Shown here: in pieces, positions 34,822 through 43,614 of the stretch
How positions within the stretch are numbered: position 1 is the stretch's first letter
Layout of the letters: the number at the start of each line of letters is the position of its first letter
NCBI GenBank assembly: GCA_002381645.1
Contig: DFXE01000020.1
Span: forward strand, 62,001-126,000
DNA length: 64,000 bases
Direction: 5' to 3'
Source: Bacteroidales bacterium UBA4116
GTDB lineage: Bacteria > Bacteroidota > Bacteroidia > Bacteroidales > Tannerellaceae
Notes under the pieces: model-generated
What the model saw: only the letters and a program-made list of their open reading frames with translations
What the model was told of the DNA's origin: nothing
The model's database searches: none
Translations under genes and position numbers: made by a program

Positions 34822-36153
34822 ATGCTAAGGACATTTCGAATCGGAGGTATACATCCACCTGCAAACAAACTGTCTGCCGGAAATAAGATAACTCCTGTTG
34901 CCGTACCCGCCCAGGTGATCATACCCTTAAGCCAGCATATCGGAGCGCCTGCCCAGGCCGTTGTAAAAAAAGGCGACCTGGTGAAAGTAGGTACTTTAAT
35001 CGGTAAATCGGGTGGCTTTGTATCTGCAAATATCCATTCATCTGTATCCGGAAAAGTCAATAAAGTTGATAATGCCATCGATGGCAGCGGTCTTAAACGC
35101 CCTGCTGTTTACATAGATGTAGAAGGAGACGAATGGGAAAGCACCATAGACCGGAGTACAAAACTGGTTAAAGAATGCGCGCTCACATCCAAAGAAATAA
35201 TTGATAAAATCACCGAAGCCGGTATCGTAGGGATGGGCGGGGCTACTTTTCCCACCCAGGTTAAACTTATGCCTCCTCCGGGTAATAAGGCGGAGATACT
35301 AATTATTAATGCTGCCGAATGCGAACCCTATCTTACTTCCGACCATTCCCTTATGATGGAAAAAGGAGAAGAAATACTTAGCGGAACAGCTATTCTGATG
35401 AAGGCCGTCAACGTTACCAAGGCCGTGATCGGTATTGAAAATAATAAACGCGATGCTATCGACCATTTAAATAACCTCGCAAAAGGTTACCCCGGTATCG
35501 GGATCATGCCGTTAAAAGCAAGATACCCGCAGGGAGGCGAAAAGCAACTGATCGATGCCGTTATACGCCGCCAGGTAAAAAGCGGGGCGCTACCTATCTC
35601 CGTTGGTGCAGTAGTCCAGAATGTCGGGACAGCATTCGCCGTATACGAAGCGGTACAGAAAAACAAACCTCTGATTGAACGCGTCGTTACCGTAACGGGA
35701 AAAAGCATCAGTAAACCTTCCAATTTTATGGTCCGTATAGGCACTCCTATCAGCAACCTGATCGAAGCGGCGGGAGGCCTACCTGAAAATACAGGGAAAA
35801 TAATAGGAGGAGGCCCGATGATGGGAAAAGCACTTGTAAGCGCGGAAGTTCCGGTTACCAAAGGAAGTTCCGGTATCCTGATACTTACACAGCACGAAGC
35901 GGTACGTAAACCGATGTACAGTTGTATCCGCTGCGGTAAATGCGTAAATATCTGCCCGATGGGGCTTAATCCTACCTTATTGATGGATTGCACGCAATAT
36001 ACCGAATGGGATATGGCGGAAAAGAATAATATCGTGGATTGTATCGAATGCGGATCATGCAGTTATACCTGCCCGTCCAACCGGGTACTGCTGGATTATA
36101 TCCGTTTGGGAAAAGGTAAAGTAATGGGCATTGTACGTGCCAGAAAGTCTTAA
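34822..36153 (+). CDS. rnfC: Rnf complex subunit RnfC, 443 aa
   Basis: The family start (GGIHPPANK) is followed by an NAD/FMN-binding Nqo1-like domain (about 130-330, with GMGGATFPTQVK and NAAECEPYL), and two [4Fe-4S] motifs near the C-terminus (CIRCGKCVNICP and CIECGSCSYTCP). RnfC is the peripheral subunit that exchanges electrons with NAD. The length is typical of anaerobes, without the long C-terminal repeats of E. coli RnfC. Confidence 0.95.
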   Translation: MLRTFRIGGIHPPANKLSAGNKITPVAVPAQVIIPLSQHIGAPAQAVVKKGDLVKVGTLIGKSGGFVSANIHSSVSGKVNKVDNAIDGSGLKRPAVYIDVEGDEWESTIDRSTKLVKECALTSKEIIDKITEAGIVGMGGATFPTQVKLMPPPGNKAEILIINAAECEPYLTSDHSLMMEKGEEILSGTAILMKAVNVTKAVIGIENNKRDAIDHLNNLAKGYPGIGIMPLKARYPQGGEKQLIDAVIRRQVKSGALPISVGAVVQNVGTAFAVYEAVQKNKPLIERVVTVTGKSISKPSNFMVRIGTPISNLIEAAGGLPENTGKIIGGGPMMGKALVSAEVPVTKGSSGILILTQHEAVRKPMYSCIRCGKCVNICPMGLNPTLLMDCTQYTEWDMAEKNNIVDCIECGSCSYTCPSNRVLLDYIRLGKGKVMGIVRARKS

Positions 36154-36166
36154 AAACAATAACTAT

Positions 36167-37129
36167 ATGGAAAATAACTTAATCATATCTCCTTCTCCCC
36201 ATATTCATAGCGGCGACAGCATTAGAAGAAATATGTACGGAGTAGTGATCGCCCTCATTCCCGCTTTCCTGGTATCGTTGTATTTCTTCGGTTTAGGGGC
36301 ATTGATCGTTACAGCCGTTTCTGTCATCTCATGTGTTATTATAGAATATGTTATACAAAAATTTCTGATGAAAAAAGAACCGACCATATGGGACGGTTCC
36401 GCTATCATTACCGGTATATTGCTTGCTTTTAACCTCCCGTCGAATCTTCCCGTCTGGATCATTATCCTGGGAGCGCTGGCCGCCATGGGAATAGGGAAAC
36501 TATCCTTCGGAGGATTAGGCAACAACATCTTTAATCCCGCACTTGTAGGGCGTGTATTCCTGCTGATCTCTTTTCCGGCCCAAATGACTACGTGGCCCGT
36601 ACCCGAACCCTTATCCATGCATTATACCGATGCACAGACAGGAGCAACAGTATTGTCGCTGATCAAAGGTACGGCAACAGCGCAGTTACCGTCGAACACG
36701 GATATGCTCATAGGAAATATGGGCGGTAGTTTAGGCGAAGTCGGCGCGATAGCACTTATCATCGGTTTGATATTTATGCTGGTACGTAAGATCATCACCT
36801 GGCATATACCTGTTGCCGTGATCGGTACCGTTATGATCTTTACAGGGATTATGTACGGAATAGATCCGACTACATACGCCAGTCCGTTGGTACATCTTTT
36901 ATCCGGAGGATTATTACTGGGAGCCATTTTTATGGCGACCGACTACGTAACTTCACCCATGACCAAATCCGGCATGTTGATCTACGGAGCCGGTATCGGC
37001 ATACTGACAACGGTTATCCGCCTTTTCGGTGCCTATCCCGAAGGAATGTCTTTTGCTATCCTGATAATGAACGCATTTACTCCTCTTATTAACAATTATA
37101 TGAAACCTAAACACTTCGGTGGGAAATAA
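36167..37129 (+). CDS. rnfD: Rnf complex subunit RnfD, 320 aa
   Basis: I start at ATG 36167, 13 bp after rnfC; the ATG at 36131 would overlap rnfC. An inner-membrane protein with about nine helices and the TGAT motif (AQTGATVLS), whose threonine carries covalently bound FMN. NPALVGRVFL and YVTSPMTKSGM are characteristic of RnfD/NqrB proteins. Confidence 0.95.
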   Translation: MENNLIISPSPHIHSGDSIRRNMYGVVIALIPAFLVSLYFFGLGALIVTAVSVISCVIIEYVIQKFLMKKEPTIWDGSAIITGILLAFNLPSNLPVWIIILGALAAMGIGKLSFGGLGNNIFNPALVGRVFLLISFPAQMTTWPVPEPLSMHYTDAQTGATVLSLIKGTATAQLPSNTDMLIGNMGGSLGEVGAIALIIGLIFMLVRKIITWHIPVAVIGTVMIFTGIMYGIDPTTYASPLVHLLSGGLLLGAIFMATDYVTSPMTKSGMLIYGAGIGILTTVIRLFGAYPEGMSFAILIMNAFTPLINNYMKPKHFGGK

Positions 37130-37132
37130 GAC

Positions 37133-37783
37133 ATGGAAAAATTAAAATCAACATTACCGAATATGCTCCTATCGCTCACACTTATTTGTGTGTCGGCCGG
37201 AGCCATACTTGCCGGTGTGAATATGTATACATCCGGCCCCATTGAAATGTCTAAAGCCGCAGCTTTAGAAAGAGCGATCAAAGAAGTAACGCCTGAATTC
37301 GACAATAACCCCATAAGTGATGCTTACATGGCAGTAACCTCCGACGGCGATTCCCTGCTTATTTATCCCGCTACCAAAGACGGCCAACCCGTAGGAGTAG
37401 CTGTTGACAGCAATACCAAGAACGGCTTCAGCGGAGAAATAAAAGTGATCGTAGGATTTGATAATGAAGGTACGTTGGTGAACTACTCCGTTCTGCAACA
37501 TGCTGAAACACCCGGATTAGGTTCGAAAATGCAGGAATGGTTCCGTACGGATAAAAATAACCAGAACGTCATCGGCAAATCGCTTGCCGACGGTAACCTG
37601 GCTGTTACAAAAGACGGAGGAAATATCGACGCTATCACAGCTTCAACCATAACCAGCCGGGCTTTCCTGAATGCGATCAACCGCGCATATAGCGCCTATA
37701 AAGGCGCCGATGCGGGAACAGGCGCAACCGATGCGGTATCCGGAGCTACAACACAAAATACGGAAGGAGGAAACAATGAGTAA
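37133..37783 (+). CDS. rnfG: Rnf complex subunit RnfG, 216 aa, unusual FMN motif
   Basis: One N-terminal membrane helix and a periplasmic FMN-binding domain (ETPGLGSKMQEWF region). The usual flavinylation motif SGATxTS is replaced by TASTITS at the expected place (DAITASTITSRAF, about residues 165-177), keeping the final threonine. The low-complexity tail then contains TGAT and SGATT (GATDAVSGATTQ). In the family, the threonine of the main motif holds FMN. The tail motifs may be coincidental. It starts 3 bp after rnfD. Confidence 0.92.
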   Translation: MEKLKSTLPNMLLSLTLICVSAGAILAGVNMYTSGPIEMSKAAALERAIKEVTPEFDNNPISDAYMAVTSDGDSLLIYPATKDGQPVGVAVDSNTKNGFSGEIKVIVGFDNEGTLVNYSVLQHAETPGLGSKMQEWFRTDKNNQNVIGKSLADGNLAVTKDGGNIDAITASTITSRAFLNAINRAYSAYKGADAGTGATDAVSGATTQNTEGGNNE

Positions 37784-38360
37784 TATTAAGACTTTAACAA
37801 ACGGTATCATCAGGGAAAATCCTGTTTTTGTGTTATTATTAGGTATGTGCCCTACGTTGGGAACCACATCCTCGGCCATAAACGGTTTAGGAATGGGATT
37901 GGCCACTGCTTTCGTACTGGTATGTTCCAATGCCGCCGTATCGATGCTTAAAAAACTGATTCCCGACGCAGTACGTATTCCGGCATATATAGTGGTTATT
38001 GCCACTTTCGTTACTGTTGTGCAAATGTCTATGGAAGCATTCGTTCCCGCTTTATATGCCAGCCTCGGATTATTTATCCCGTTGATCGTGGTAAACTGTG
38101 TGGTATTGGGACGGGCAGAAGCATTTGCAGCTAAAAACAGCGTATCCCGTTCTGCATTGGACGGCTTAGGTGCAGGGATCGGATTTACCTTGGCCCTTGC
38201 TTTACTGGGAGCTGTCCGCGAATTATTCGGGACAGGTAAGTTTTTCGGACTTACCCTTCTACCCGAAGAATACGGGTCGCTGATATTCGTATTGGCTCCG
38301 GGCGCCTTTATTGCTTTAGGTTACCTCATTGCTATTGTGAACAAACTAAAAAAAGCCTAA
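37776..38360 (+). CDS. rnfE: Rnf complex subunit RnfE, 194 aa
   Basis: I start at ATG 37776, which overlaps the rnfG stop by 8 bases and is preceded by a clear Shine-Dalgarno (GGAAGGAGG, 37762-37770), a rarity in Bacteroidetes; the upstream ATG at 37671 would lie well inside rnfG. Six membrane helices of the RnfA/RnfE type (ENPVFVLLLGMCPTLG, LGLFIPLIVVNCVVLGRAEAF). It forms the membrane core with RnfA, including the shared iron-sulphur site. Confidence 0.95.
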   Translation: MSNIKTLTNGIIRENPVFVLLLGMCPTLGTTSSAINGLGMGLATAFVLVCSNAAVSMLKKLIPDAVRIPAYIVVIATFVTVVQMSMEAFVPALYASLGLFIPLIVVNCVVLGRAEAFAAKNSVSRSALDGLGAGIGFTLALALLGAVRELFGTGKFFGLTLLPEEYGSLIFVLAPGAFIALGYLIAIVNKLKKA

Positions 38361-38381
38361 TCTTATAATTTAGATATAAAT

Positions 38382-38954
38382 ATGGAATACGTAATTATAT
38401 TCATAGCCGCCGTTTTTGTTAATAATATCGTCCTGGCCCAGTTTCTGGGCATCTGTCCGTTTCTGGGCGTATCCAAAAAAGTAGATACCGCCGTAGGTAT
38501 GGGGGCTGCCGTAATGTTCGTACTTACAATTTCTACCCTTGTAACTTTTCTTATCCAGAAATATATATTGGATATTTACGGATTAGGCTTTATGCAAACG
38601 ATCAGCTTTATCCTGGTCATCGCGGCATTGGTGCAAATGGTGGAAATCATTTTAAAAAAGGTATCTCCCGCCCTCTATCAGGCATTAGGCGTTTTTCTTC
38701 CGTTGATCACCACCAACTGCTGTATATTAGGAGTTGCCATTCTTGTTATCCAGAAAGAATATAATTTATTACAAACAGTTGTATTTGCCATATCTACAGC
38801 CATTGGTTTTGCCCTTGCTTTAATTATCTTTGCAGGTATCCGTGAGCAGCTGGCGAGAACCAGCGTTCCGGAAGGTATGAAAGGCACGCCTATCGCGCTT
38901 ATCACCGCAGGATTGCTTGCCATGGCTTTTATGGGATTTTCCGGCGTTGTATAA
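38382..38954 (+). CDS. rnfA: Rnf complex subunit RnfA, 190 aa
   Basis: Six membrane helices homologous to RnfE but inverted in topology, with the conserved VNNIVLAQFLGICPFLG start and LGVFLPLITTNCCILG helix. Last rnf gene; operon order rseC-B-C-D-G-E-A is the Bacteroidales arrangement. galE follows after 25 bp and may be co-transcribed. Confidence 0.95.
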   Translation: MEYVIIFIAAVFVNNIVLAQFLGICPFLGVSKKVDTAVGMGAAVMFVLTISTLVTFLIQKYILDIYGLGFMQTISFILVIAALVQMVEIILKKVSPALYQALGVFLPLITTNCCILGVAILVIQKEYNLLQTVVFAISTAIGFALALIIFAGIREQLARTSVPEGMKGTPIALITAGLLAMAFMGFSGVV

Positions 38955-38979
38955 AACTAAATCTAAATAAGGGAATAAC

Positions 38980-40014
38980 ATGAAAAAGAAAATTTTAGTA
39001 ACAGGTGGTACCGGCTATATCGGTTCGCATACCGTAGTTGAACTGCAGGCCGCCGGATACGAGGTCATTATTGTAGATAACCTGTCCAACTCCAACAAAG
39101 ACGTACTCGATGGCATTGAAAAAATCTCCGGTATCCGTCCGGTTTTCTATGAAACCGACTGCAACGACAAATCAGGGCTACAGAATATATTCATCGAACA
39201 CAAGGGAATAAAAGGCATTATCCACTTCGCCGCAAGTAAAGCTGTAGGTGAATCCGTGCATAACCCCCTGGAATATTACCGCAACAATATCGTTACCCTC
39301 CTGAATCTATTGGAACTGATGCCTGAATACCATATCGAAGGTATTGTATTTTCTTCTTCATGCACCGTATACGGGCAACCGGATATTCTTCCGGTTACGG
39401 AAGATGCCCCTATCAAACCTGCTTTATCGCCTTATGGCAATACCAAACAGATAAATGAAGAGATCATCCGCGACGCCATATATGCCGGGCTTCCTTTTAA
39501 AAGTATTATATTGCGTTACTTCAACCCGATCGGCGCCCATCCGAGCGCAGAAATCGGTGAGTTACCCAATGGCGTACCACAGAACCTGGTACCCTTCGTT
39601 ACCCAGACAGCTATGGGAATACGGCAGGAATTAAGTGTTTTCGGCGATGATTATGACACACCTGACGGTTCGTGCATCCGCGATTATATTAATGTAGTAG
39701 ATTTGGCAAAAGCGCATGTAATTGCGATGAACCGCATGCTGGAAGACAAATCGGAAGATAATCTTGAAATATTCAACCTCGGGACCGGACGCGGTGTATC
39801 TGTTTTGGAATTAATATCCGCCTTTGAAAAAGGAACCGGCGTAAAGGTTCCGTACAAAATAGTCGGGCGCCGTGAAGGAGACATTGAAAAAGTCTGGGCA
39901 AATCCTGAACATGCAAATAAAGTATTGGGATGGACAGCAAAAGAAACTGTCGAAGATACATTGATCACCGCCTGGAACTGGCAAAACAAATTACGCGAAC
40001 GCGGTATCCAGTAA
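38980..40014 (+). CDS. galE: UDP-glucose 4-epimerase, 344 aa
   Basis: A short-chain dehydrogenase-type Rossmann protein with GGTGYIGSHT (residues 8-17) and the catalytic YGNTK motif (about 152-156), plus SSSCTVYG. It interconverts UDP-glucose and UDP-galactose. It follows rnfA by 25 bp, so it probably shares the rnf transcript, although the functions are unrelated. A strong terminator lies 57 bases after the stop. Confidence 0.93.
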   Translation: MKKKILVTGGTGYIGSHTVVELQAAGYEVIIVDNLSNSNKDVLDGIEKISGIRPVFYETDCNDKSGLQNIFIEHKGIKGIIHFAASKAVGESVHNPLEYYRNNIVTLLNLLELMPEYHIEGIVFSSSCTVYGQPDILPVTEDAPIKPALSPYGNTKQINEEIIRDAIYAGLPFKSIILRYFNPIGAHPSAEIGELPNGVPQNLVPFVTQTAMGIRQELSVFGDDYDTPDGSCIRDYINVVDLAKAHVIAMNRMLEDKSEDNLEIFNLGTGRGVSVLELISAFEKGTGVKVPYKIVGRREGDIEKVWANPEHANKVLGWTAKETVEDTLITAWNWQNKLRERGIQ

Positions 40015-40070
40015 TACCAACTTTCACCTTCCATTTTCTCCGGTATTTAACTGGTTAAATGAAATTTATA

Positions 40071-40120
40071 AGTGGAAGATATAATTTCACCCCGAATTAT
40101 ATCTTCCACTATGTTTTTTT
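40071..40120 (+). terminator. Strong intrinsic terminator of rnf-galE
   Basis: A perfect 16 bp stem (40071-40086 with 40095-40110) and an 8-base loop, followed by ATG and seven T. It ends rightward transcription from galE. Confidence 0.85.
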
Positions 40121-40164
40121 AGTGACCGGTAGACAAGTAATTAACAAACCGGTCACTATGTTTT
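40121..40164 (+). terminator. Second tandem hairpin
   Basis: A perfect 10 bp stem AGTGACCGGT/ACCGGTCACT with a 17-base loop, followed by ATGTTTT. It begins directly after the T-run of the first terminator and has the same ATGTTTT tail. Confidence 0.6.
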
Positions 40165-40169
40165 ATGTT

Positions 40170-40251
40170 ATTCACAGGAGTGGTCCACCCGGATCACACT
40201 TGTGACCCGGACAGATCACATATGTGGCCCGGTTGGATCACACCTGTGATC
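40170..40251. repeat. Array of four dyads, 22 bp spacing (GATCACA-NN-TGTGATC)
   Basis: Units start at 40192, 40214 and 40236 (GATCACACTTGTGACC, GATCACATATGTGGCC, GATCACACCTGTGATC), with a degenerate unit at 40170 (TCACAGGAGTGG core). Spacing is exactly 22 bp throughout. CCCGG recurs in the linkers after units 1 and 2. Each unit is a two-fold symmetric 16-mer. No promoter is seen nearby. A protein-binding array is more likely than an RNA structure, because the hairpin loops would be only two bases. Confidence 0.6.
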
Positions 40252-40398
40252 TTCTAAAAAGCATGCGACCGGACTACGAAAACGTGCCTAAATTGAAATT
40301 AGTTTTTCATCTGTCTAAATATACTACATCATAGCTTTCCCTATATATCGTTTTATTACTAATTTTATTAAGATATCGGAAACGTTAAAGTTATTATT

Positions 40399-40857
40399 TC
40401 AGTTATTGGGTTTCACCGACAGCATCGCGTTGAGGATGGCTTTTCGCTCGTCGTCATTACCGGGTGTGTATAATGCGTTCACAAAGGTATGGTAAGATTT
40501 GTTTTGAAGTATCAGCACTACGTATTCTTGGTCGCTTTGCTGCACACCATATCTTGCGAAGGTTTTTCCACCGTATTGAAATGTGGAACTGCTGCCGACT
40601 TCGGCTTCTATGAGTTGGTCTGCGTTACGGGCTGCCAATTCGGCCCATGTTTCTAAGTTTGCTGTTGTTTCGTATATCCAGATGGAACTGTCGGGGCCTT
40701 TTATTATATTTTCGGCTGTGAGTTCGTAGCCTTCGGGTATTTCTATGGTGCAATGTGTGCCGGGAATATGGACACGTTCCCGGGATGAATTACAAGATAT
40801 CAGCAGGGTAAGGGTGGCTGTTGTCAGAGTAAGTAATATATATTTAGTCGTTTTCAT
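40399..40857 (-). CDS. Lipoprotein of unknown function, 152 aa
   Basis: The ATG at 40857 gives a lipoprotein signal (MKTTKYILLTLT, then LLISC with cysteine 22); an in-frame upstream ATG at 40953 would add a non-signal part overlapping the preceding gene. The mature part (about 130 residues) starts with TIEIPEGYELT, a beta-strand-rich opening seen in many small periplasmic proteins. No family is recognised. It is the last gene of a leftward cluster of four unknown genes. Confidence 0.65.
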   Translation of the reverse strand: MKTTKYILLTLTTATLTLLISCNSSRERVHIPGTHCTIEIPEGYELTAENIIKGPDSSIWIYETTANLETWAELAARNADQLIEAEVGSSSTFQYGGKTFARYGVQQSDQEYVVLILQNKSYHTFVNALYTPGNDDERKAILNAMLSVKPNN

Positions 40858-40930
40858 ATCTATATTTTGGTGTTTTAATTTGGGGACAAACAGTAAAACG
40901 TTTGTCCCGATCGGTGAACGTATCTTTCCG

Positions 40931-41257
40931 CTATCTTCTTCCCTCCTGGCCAATTGCCCGCAGCAGTTGCTGGTGTTTGCGGTATCCTATGCGTATAAAC
41001 CAGAGGCAGAAAAGGGCGATGCCTAAGCAGATGAGGGTGATGAAGAGAACTTCGCCGAAGGTCGAATCAGTTGTTCCGTTGAAGTATTTTACCAGTGATA
41101 CCAGTCCGCCCAATGTGAACAGTGCGGCGAAGATTAACCATAAGGCGATTGCCCTGTACCACGGGGCGTTGCGGTTTCTTTCGCGGTTCATTCCACGATA
41201 TTCATAATCATGTTCCAATCCTATGGGCCTGCCTTTTTTATCCTTTATATTTATCAT
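40931..41257 (-). CDS. Small membrane protein, two helices, 108 aa
   Basis: Two hydrophobic helices (about residues 35-57 and 70-90) are flanked by arginine- and lysine-rich tails. No family is recognised. It lies 27 bp after the 255-residue gene and 73 bp before the lipoprotein gene, so it is probably part of one operon. Confidence 0.65.
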   Translation of the reverse strand: MINIKDKKGRPIGLEHDYEYRGMNRERNRNAPWYRAIALWLIFAALFTLGGLVSLVKYFNGTTDSTFGEVLFITLICLGIALFCLWFIRIGYRKHQQLLRAIGQEGRR

Positions 41258-41284
41258 ATCATTTTATTTTTATTGGGTCATTTT

Positions 41285-42052
41285 TTATCGGCGTTTGATA
41301 TAAATGGGTTGGATGATATCTGTGTGCCTCAGAATGCTGTCCTGTCGCTGCCGGGCGGCCCGGTCGGACGGATCGATTTTGCGTTTGATACGCCGTAGTC
41401 TTTCGTCGCCTTCGCGGTATTTAGTGAGGCTGTAAACTTCTTTTTGGGTTGTGAAGTCGGTGCCATCGAAGAGTGCGATGAGTTTGTCTTTGTTTTTTAT
41501 GCGGTATTCCTGCATGGGGTCTTCTTTGTGCAGGCTACGGCTGATGATGAGGGAATCTCCGCGTATTTCTTCGATTTTAAAGACAAAGAGGTTCCATATT
41601 TCCTGTTCTTTGGGGTAGACGCCGCCGGGCGACATTTCGGTTGCGAGTACAAGGTCTCCCTGACGGGGTTCGGCGCGATAGCTTTCCTGCATCTTTTGGG
41701 TGCTGACGTTGGTACGGGCAAGGAAGAATAGCGAAAGGATAAAGCCCAAGAGTGCGATAAGGACGGTCTGCCCGATGATACGGTTTTTCCATGCTCCGCT
41801 TACGGATGGCAGCATCTGGTCGGCCGTGTGCCTCATGCTTTCTGTCCATGCGAGTACGGGAATGGGCTGGTCGGTACCGATGCTGTATGCTTTTACCATT
41901 TTGCGGGTTCCCCAATAAGGTATACCGAAAGTGGCGACATAGCGCTGCATAACGGCGAGGGAGACTCCGGCATCTCCTCCGAGCGGGTCGGTTTCGTGCG
42001 GAAATTCTTTTTCGAGGAATATTTTCCATTTTACCTGAATGATGAGTACCAT
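41285..42052 (-). CDS. Hypothetical protein with one membrane helix, 255 aa
   Basis: The N-terminal 85 residues look soluble (DAGVSLAVMQRYVATFGIPYWG), a single membrane helix follows (about 90-110, TVLIALLGFILSLFFL), and the C-terminal part is charged and beta-rich (about 130-220). I do not recognise the family. It is 15 bp after the DKNYY-like gene, and both have a higher GC content than most of the window. Confidence 0.6.
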   Translation of the reverse strand: MVLIIQVKWKIFLEKEFPHETDPLGGDAGVSLAVMQRYVATFGIPYWGTRKMVKAYSIGTDQPIPVLAWTESMRHTADQMLPSVSGAWKNRIIGQTVLIALLGFILSLFFLARTNVSTQKMQESYRAEPRQGDLVLATEMSPGGVYPKEQEIWNLFVFKIEEIRGDSLIISRSLHKEDPMQEYRIKNKDKLIALFDGTDFTTQKEVYSLTKYREGDERLRRIKRKIDPSDRAARQRQDSILRHTDIIQPIYIKRR

Positions 42053-42067
42053 AGTTTGATTGATTTG

Positions 42068-43432
42068 TTATTGTTGTTTTGAATGTTGTTTTTTATATTG
42101 TTTTTCCGCTTCGTCGAGGAATTTGCGGCGGGCGGCGACGTACCATTGTTCGAACTCCTGCTGATTGGTACGGAAGGTGAGCACGGTGTCGAACGGCAGT
42201 TCGGGTATTTCAGGTATTGGGGCGATGGTGTTTTGGGTATTTTGTTCATTAATGCAGATGAAAAATTCACCGTCCTTATCGGTACCGTGTTTGATGTGTT
42301 CGTTGAGGATATACCACTTTTTCGCCTGGTCGGAACGGAGATAGGCGGCCTCTTTTCCGGGATGATAAGGCAGTAGGCGGAAGGTTGCGGCGTCGACGTC
42401 GCGGAGCAGGTATTTACCTATCCATATCTGTTTAGTGCCGATGAGCATTTTATCGCTGAAGAAATAGGCGTCGTCGAAATAATAGGGTTCGCCGAGCTCT
42501 GACAGCGGAATGATATTGTTGAAGGTGTAGACGTTGTTTTTGTCTTTGGCATGAAATTCTTCCAGCAGTTTGAAGGTGGCGGCATCGGCCTGCGGGATGG
42601 GTTTCATGTATTCGTCGTAAATCGTAGTGGCGGTTTTAAAATAGGTGGTGTAGAATCCTTTGTGGAGTTTACGGAATGCGGCGGGATCGGTTTCCATGAT
42701 TTTGAGTCCGTCTATTGTCTCTACAGCTACCTGGCGATCGTCGCAGCCTCCGTAAGGGGTTTCGCGGAAGGTATATACGTCGAGTCCGGGACAGGGTTGA
42801 GTCCCGTAGTGGATGGCCTGCCCGTTATAATACCAGTTACCGAAAAGCTTGAGGGGCTTGTCGGGAGTGGCACGGTCAAGGTTTTCCATAACGACCTTGC
42901 GGCGGTGCGTTTCCACCAGTTTTTCGTATTGCTTTTTTATGTTCTTCGGGATGATTGGGTAACTGTTGTGTAGTTGGTTGAAAAAGAGCCCGTTTTCAAC
43001 GGCTTTAAAGAACTTTTTGCTGTCGGCTTCTATTTCATAGGTATACGCAGTGGTCATGGGAGAAGGGGTGAACCGGGCGTTTTGGATGGTGTAAAAATAG
43101 TGTTTGTTTGCGGGGTCTGCGGGGCTGAGGCTGTCGAGTGTGCCGAGCAGGTAACCGGTGCTTTGGGGTTGCAGGTAGTCTTCAAGCCTGCGTAAGAGGA
43201 CCAGGTGCGGGCACTGGTCGAGCCACGCGGCGTTGCCGTAATAGAAGTAAAGGAAGCAATAGAGCGTTGCAGTTGGTTTGTAGTAACGGATGAGATAGAA
43301 GTTCTGGTCTTCGTATGCTTCACGGTCGGCAAAGATGAGGCGGGCAAAGTTGACGGATTCTTTGCGGAGGTACTTTTTCCAGGAGCCTTCTTCTATAACG
43401 GCTTTGAGGATGATTCCGGTTGGTTGAGACAT
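42068..43432 (-). CDS. DKNYY-repeat-like protein, 454 aa
   Basis: A soluble protein without signal peptide. The stretch AKDKNNVYTFN (about residue 290) and later segments (DDAYFFSDKMLIGTKQIWIG, DVDAATFRLL) match the style of DKNYY repeats, short beta-hairpin units of unknown function with the pattern D-K-x-x-V-Y. Aromatic residues are frequent. The C-terminus is a charged helix. It heads a leftward cluster with the three following small genes. Function is unknown; the family name is my best guess. Confidence 0.55.
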   Translation of the reverse strand: MSQPTGIILKAVIEEGSWKKYLRKESVNFARLIFADREAYEDQNFYLIRYYKPTATLYCFLYFYYGNAAWLDQCPHLVLLRRLEDYLQPQSTGYLLGTLDSLSPADPANKHYFYTIQNARFTPSPMTTAYTYEIEADSKKFFKAVENGLFFNQLHNSYPIIPKNIKKQYEKLVETHRRKVVMENLDRATPDKPLKLFGNWYYNGQAIHYGTQPCPGLDVYTFRETPYGGCDDRQVAVETIDGLKIMETDPAAFRKLHKGFYTTYFKTATTIYDEYMKPIPQADAATFKLLEEFHAKDKNNVYTFNNIIPLSELGEPYYFDDAYFFSDKMLIGTKQIWIGKYLLRDVDAATFRLLPYHPGKEAAYLRSDQAKKWYILNEHIKHGTDKDGEFFICINEQNTQNTIAPIPEIPELPFDTVLTFRTNQQEFEQWYVAARRKFLDEAEKQYKKQHSKQQ

Positions 43433-43614
43433 ATTCCTTTGTTATTTGTTGGATACAAATAAAAGGAAAAGGGGTCGTAAAAGGGAGTTTTTACGGACTA
43501 CAATACGTTAGCAGCTTTGCAGGAGGTATATACAAAGTGTATACATGGCGACCGGAAGTGGCTGTTTAGAGGTATTTTGCGGCGGTGGTTACATTAGCAT
43601 AGTAGTAACGACAA

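Larger units (their letters stand above)
40015..40398. other. Convergent intergenic region: two terminators and a dyad array
   Basis: Between the galE stop and the leftward lipoprotein stop lie two strong hairpins (40071-40110 and 40121-40157) and then four 22 bp-spaced dyads (40170-40251). The remaining 150 bases (40252-40398) are AT-rich and show nothing further. Confidence 0.6.

Noticed and set aside
40170..40251. CRP-type sites (TGTGA-N6-TCACA)
   Set aside because: In the array the half-sites are in the opposite order (TCACA-N2-TGTGA) and neighbouring TGTGA...TCACA pairs are 10 bases apart, not 6.
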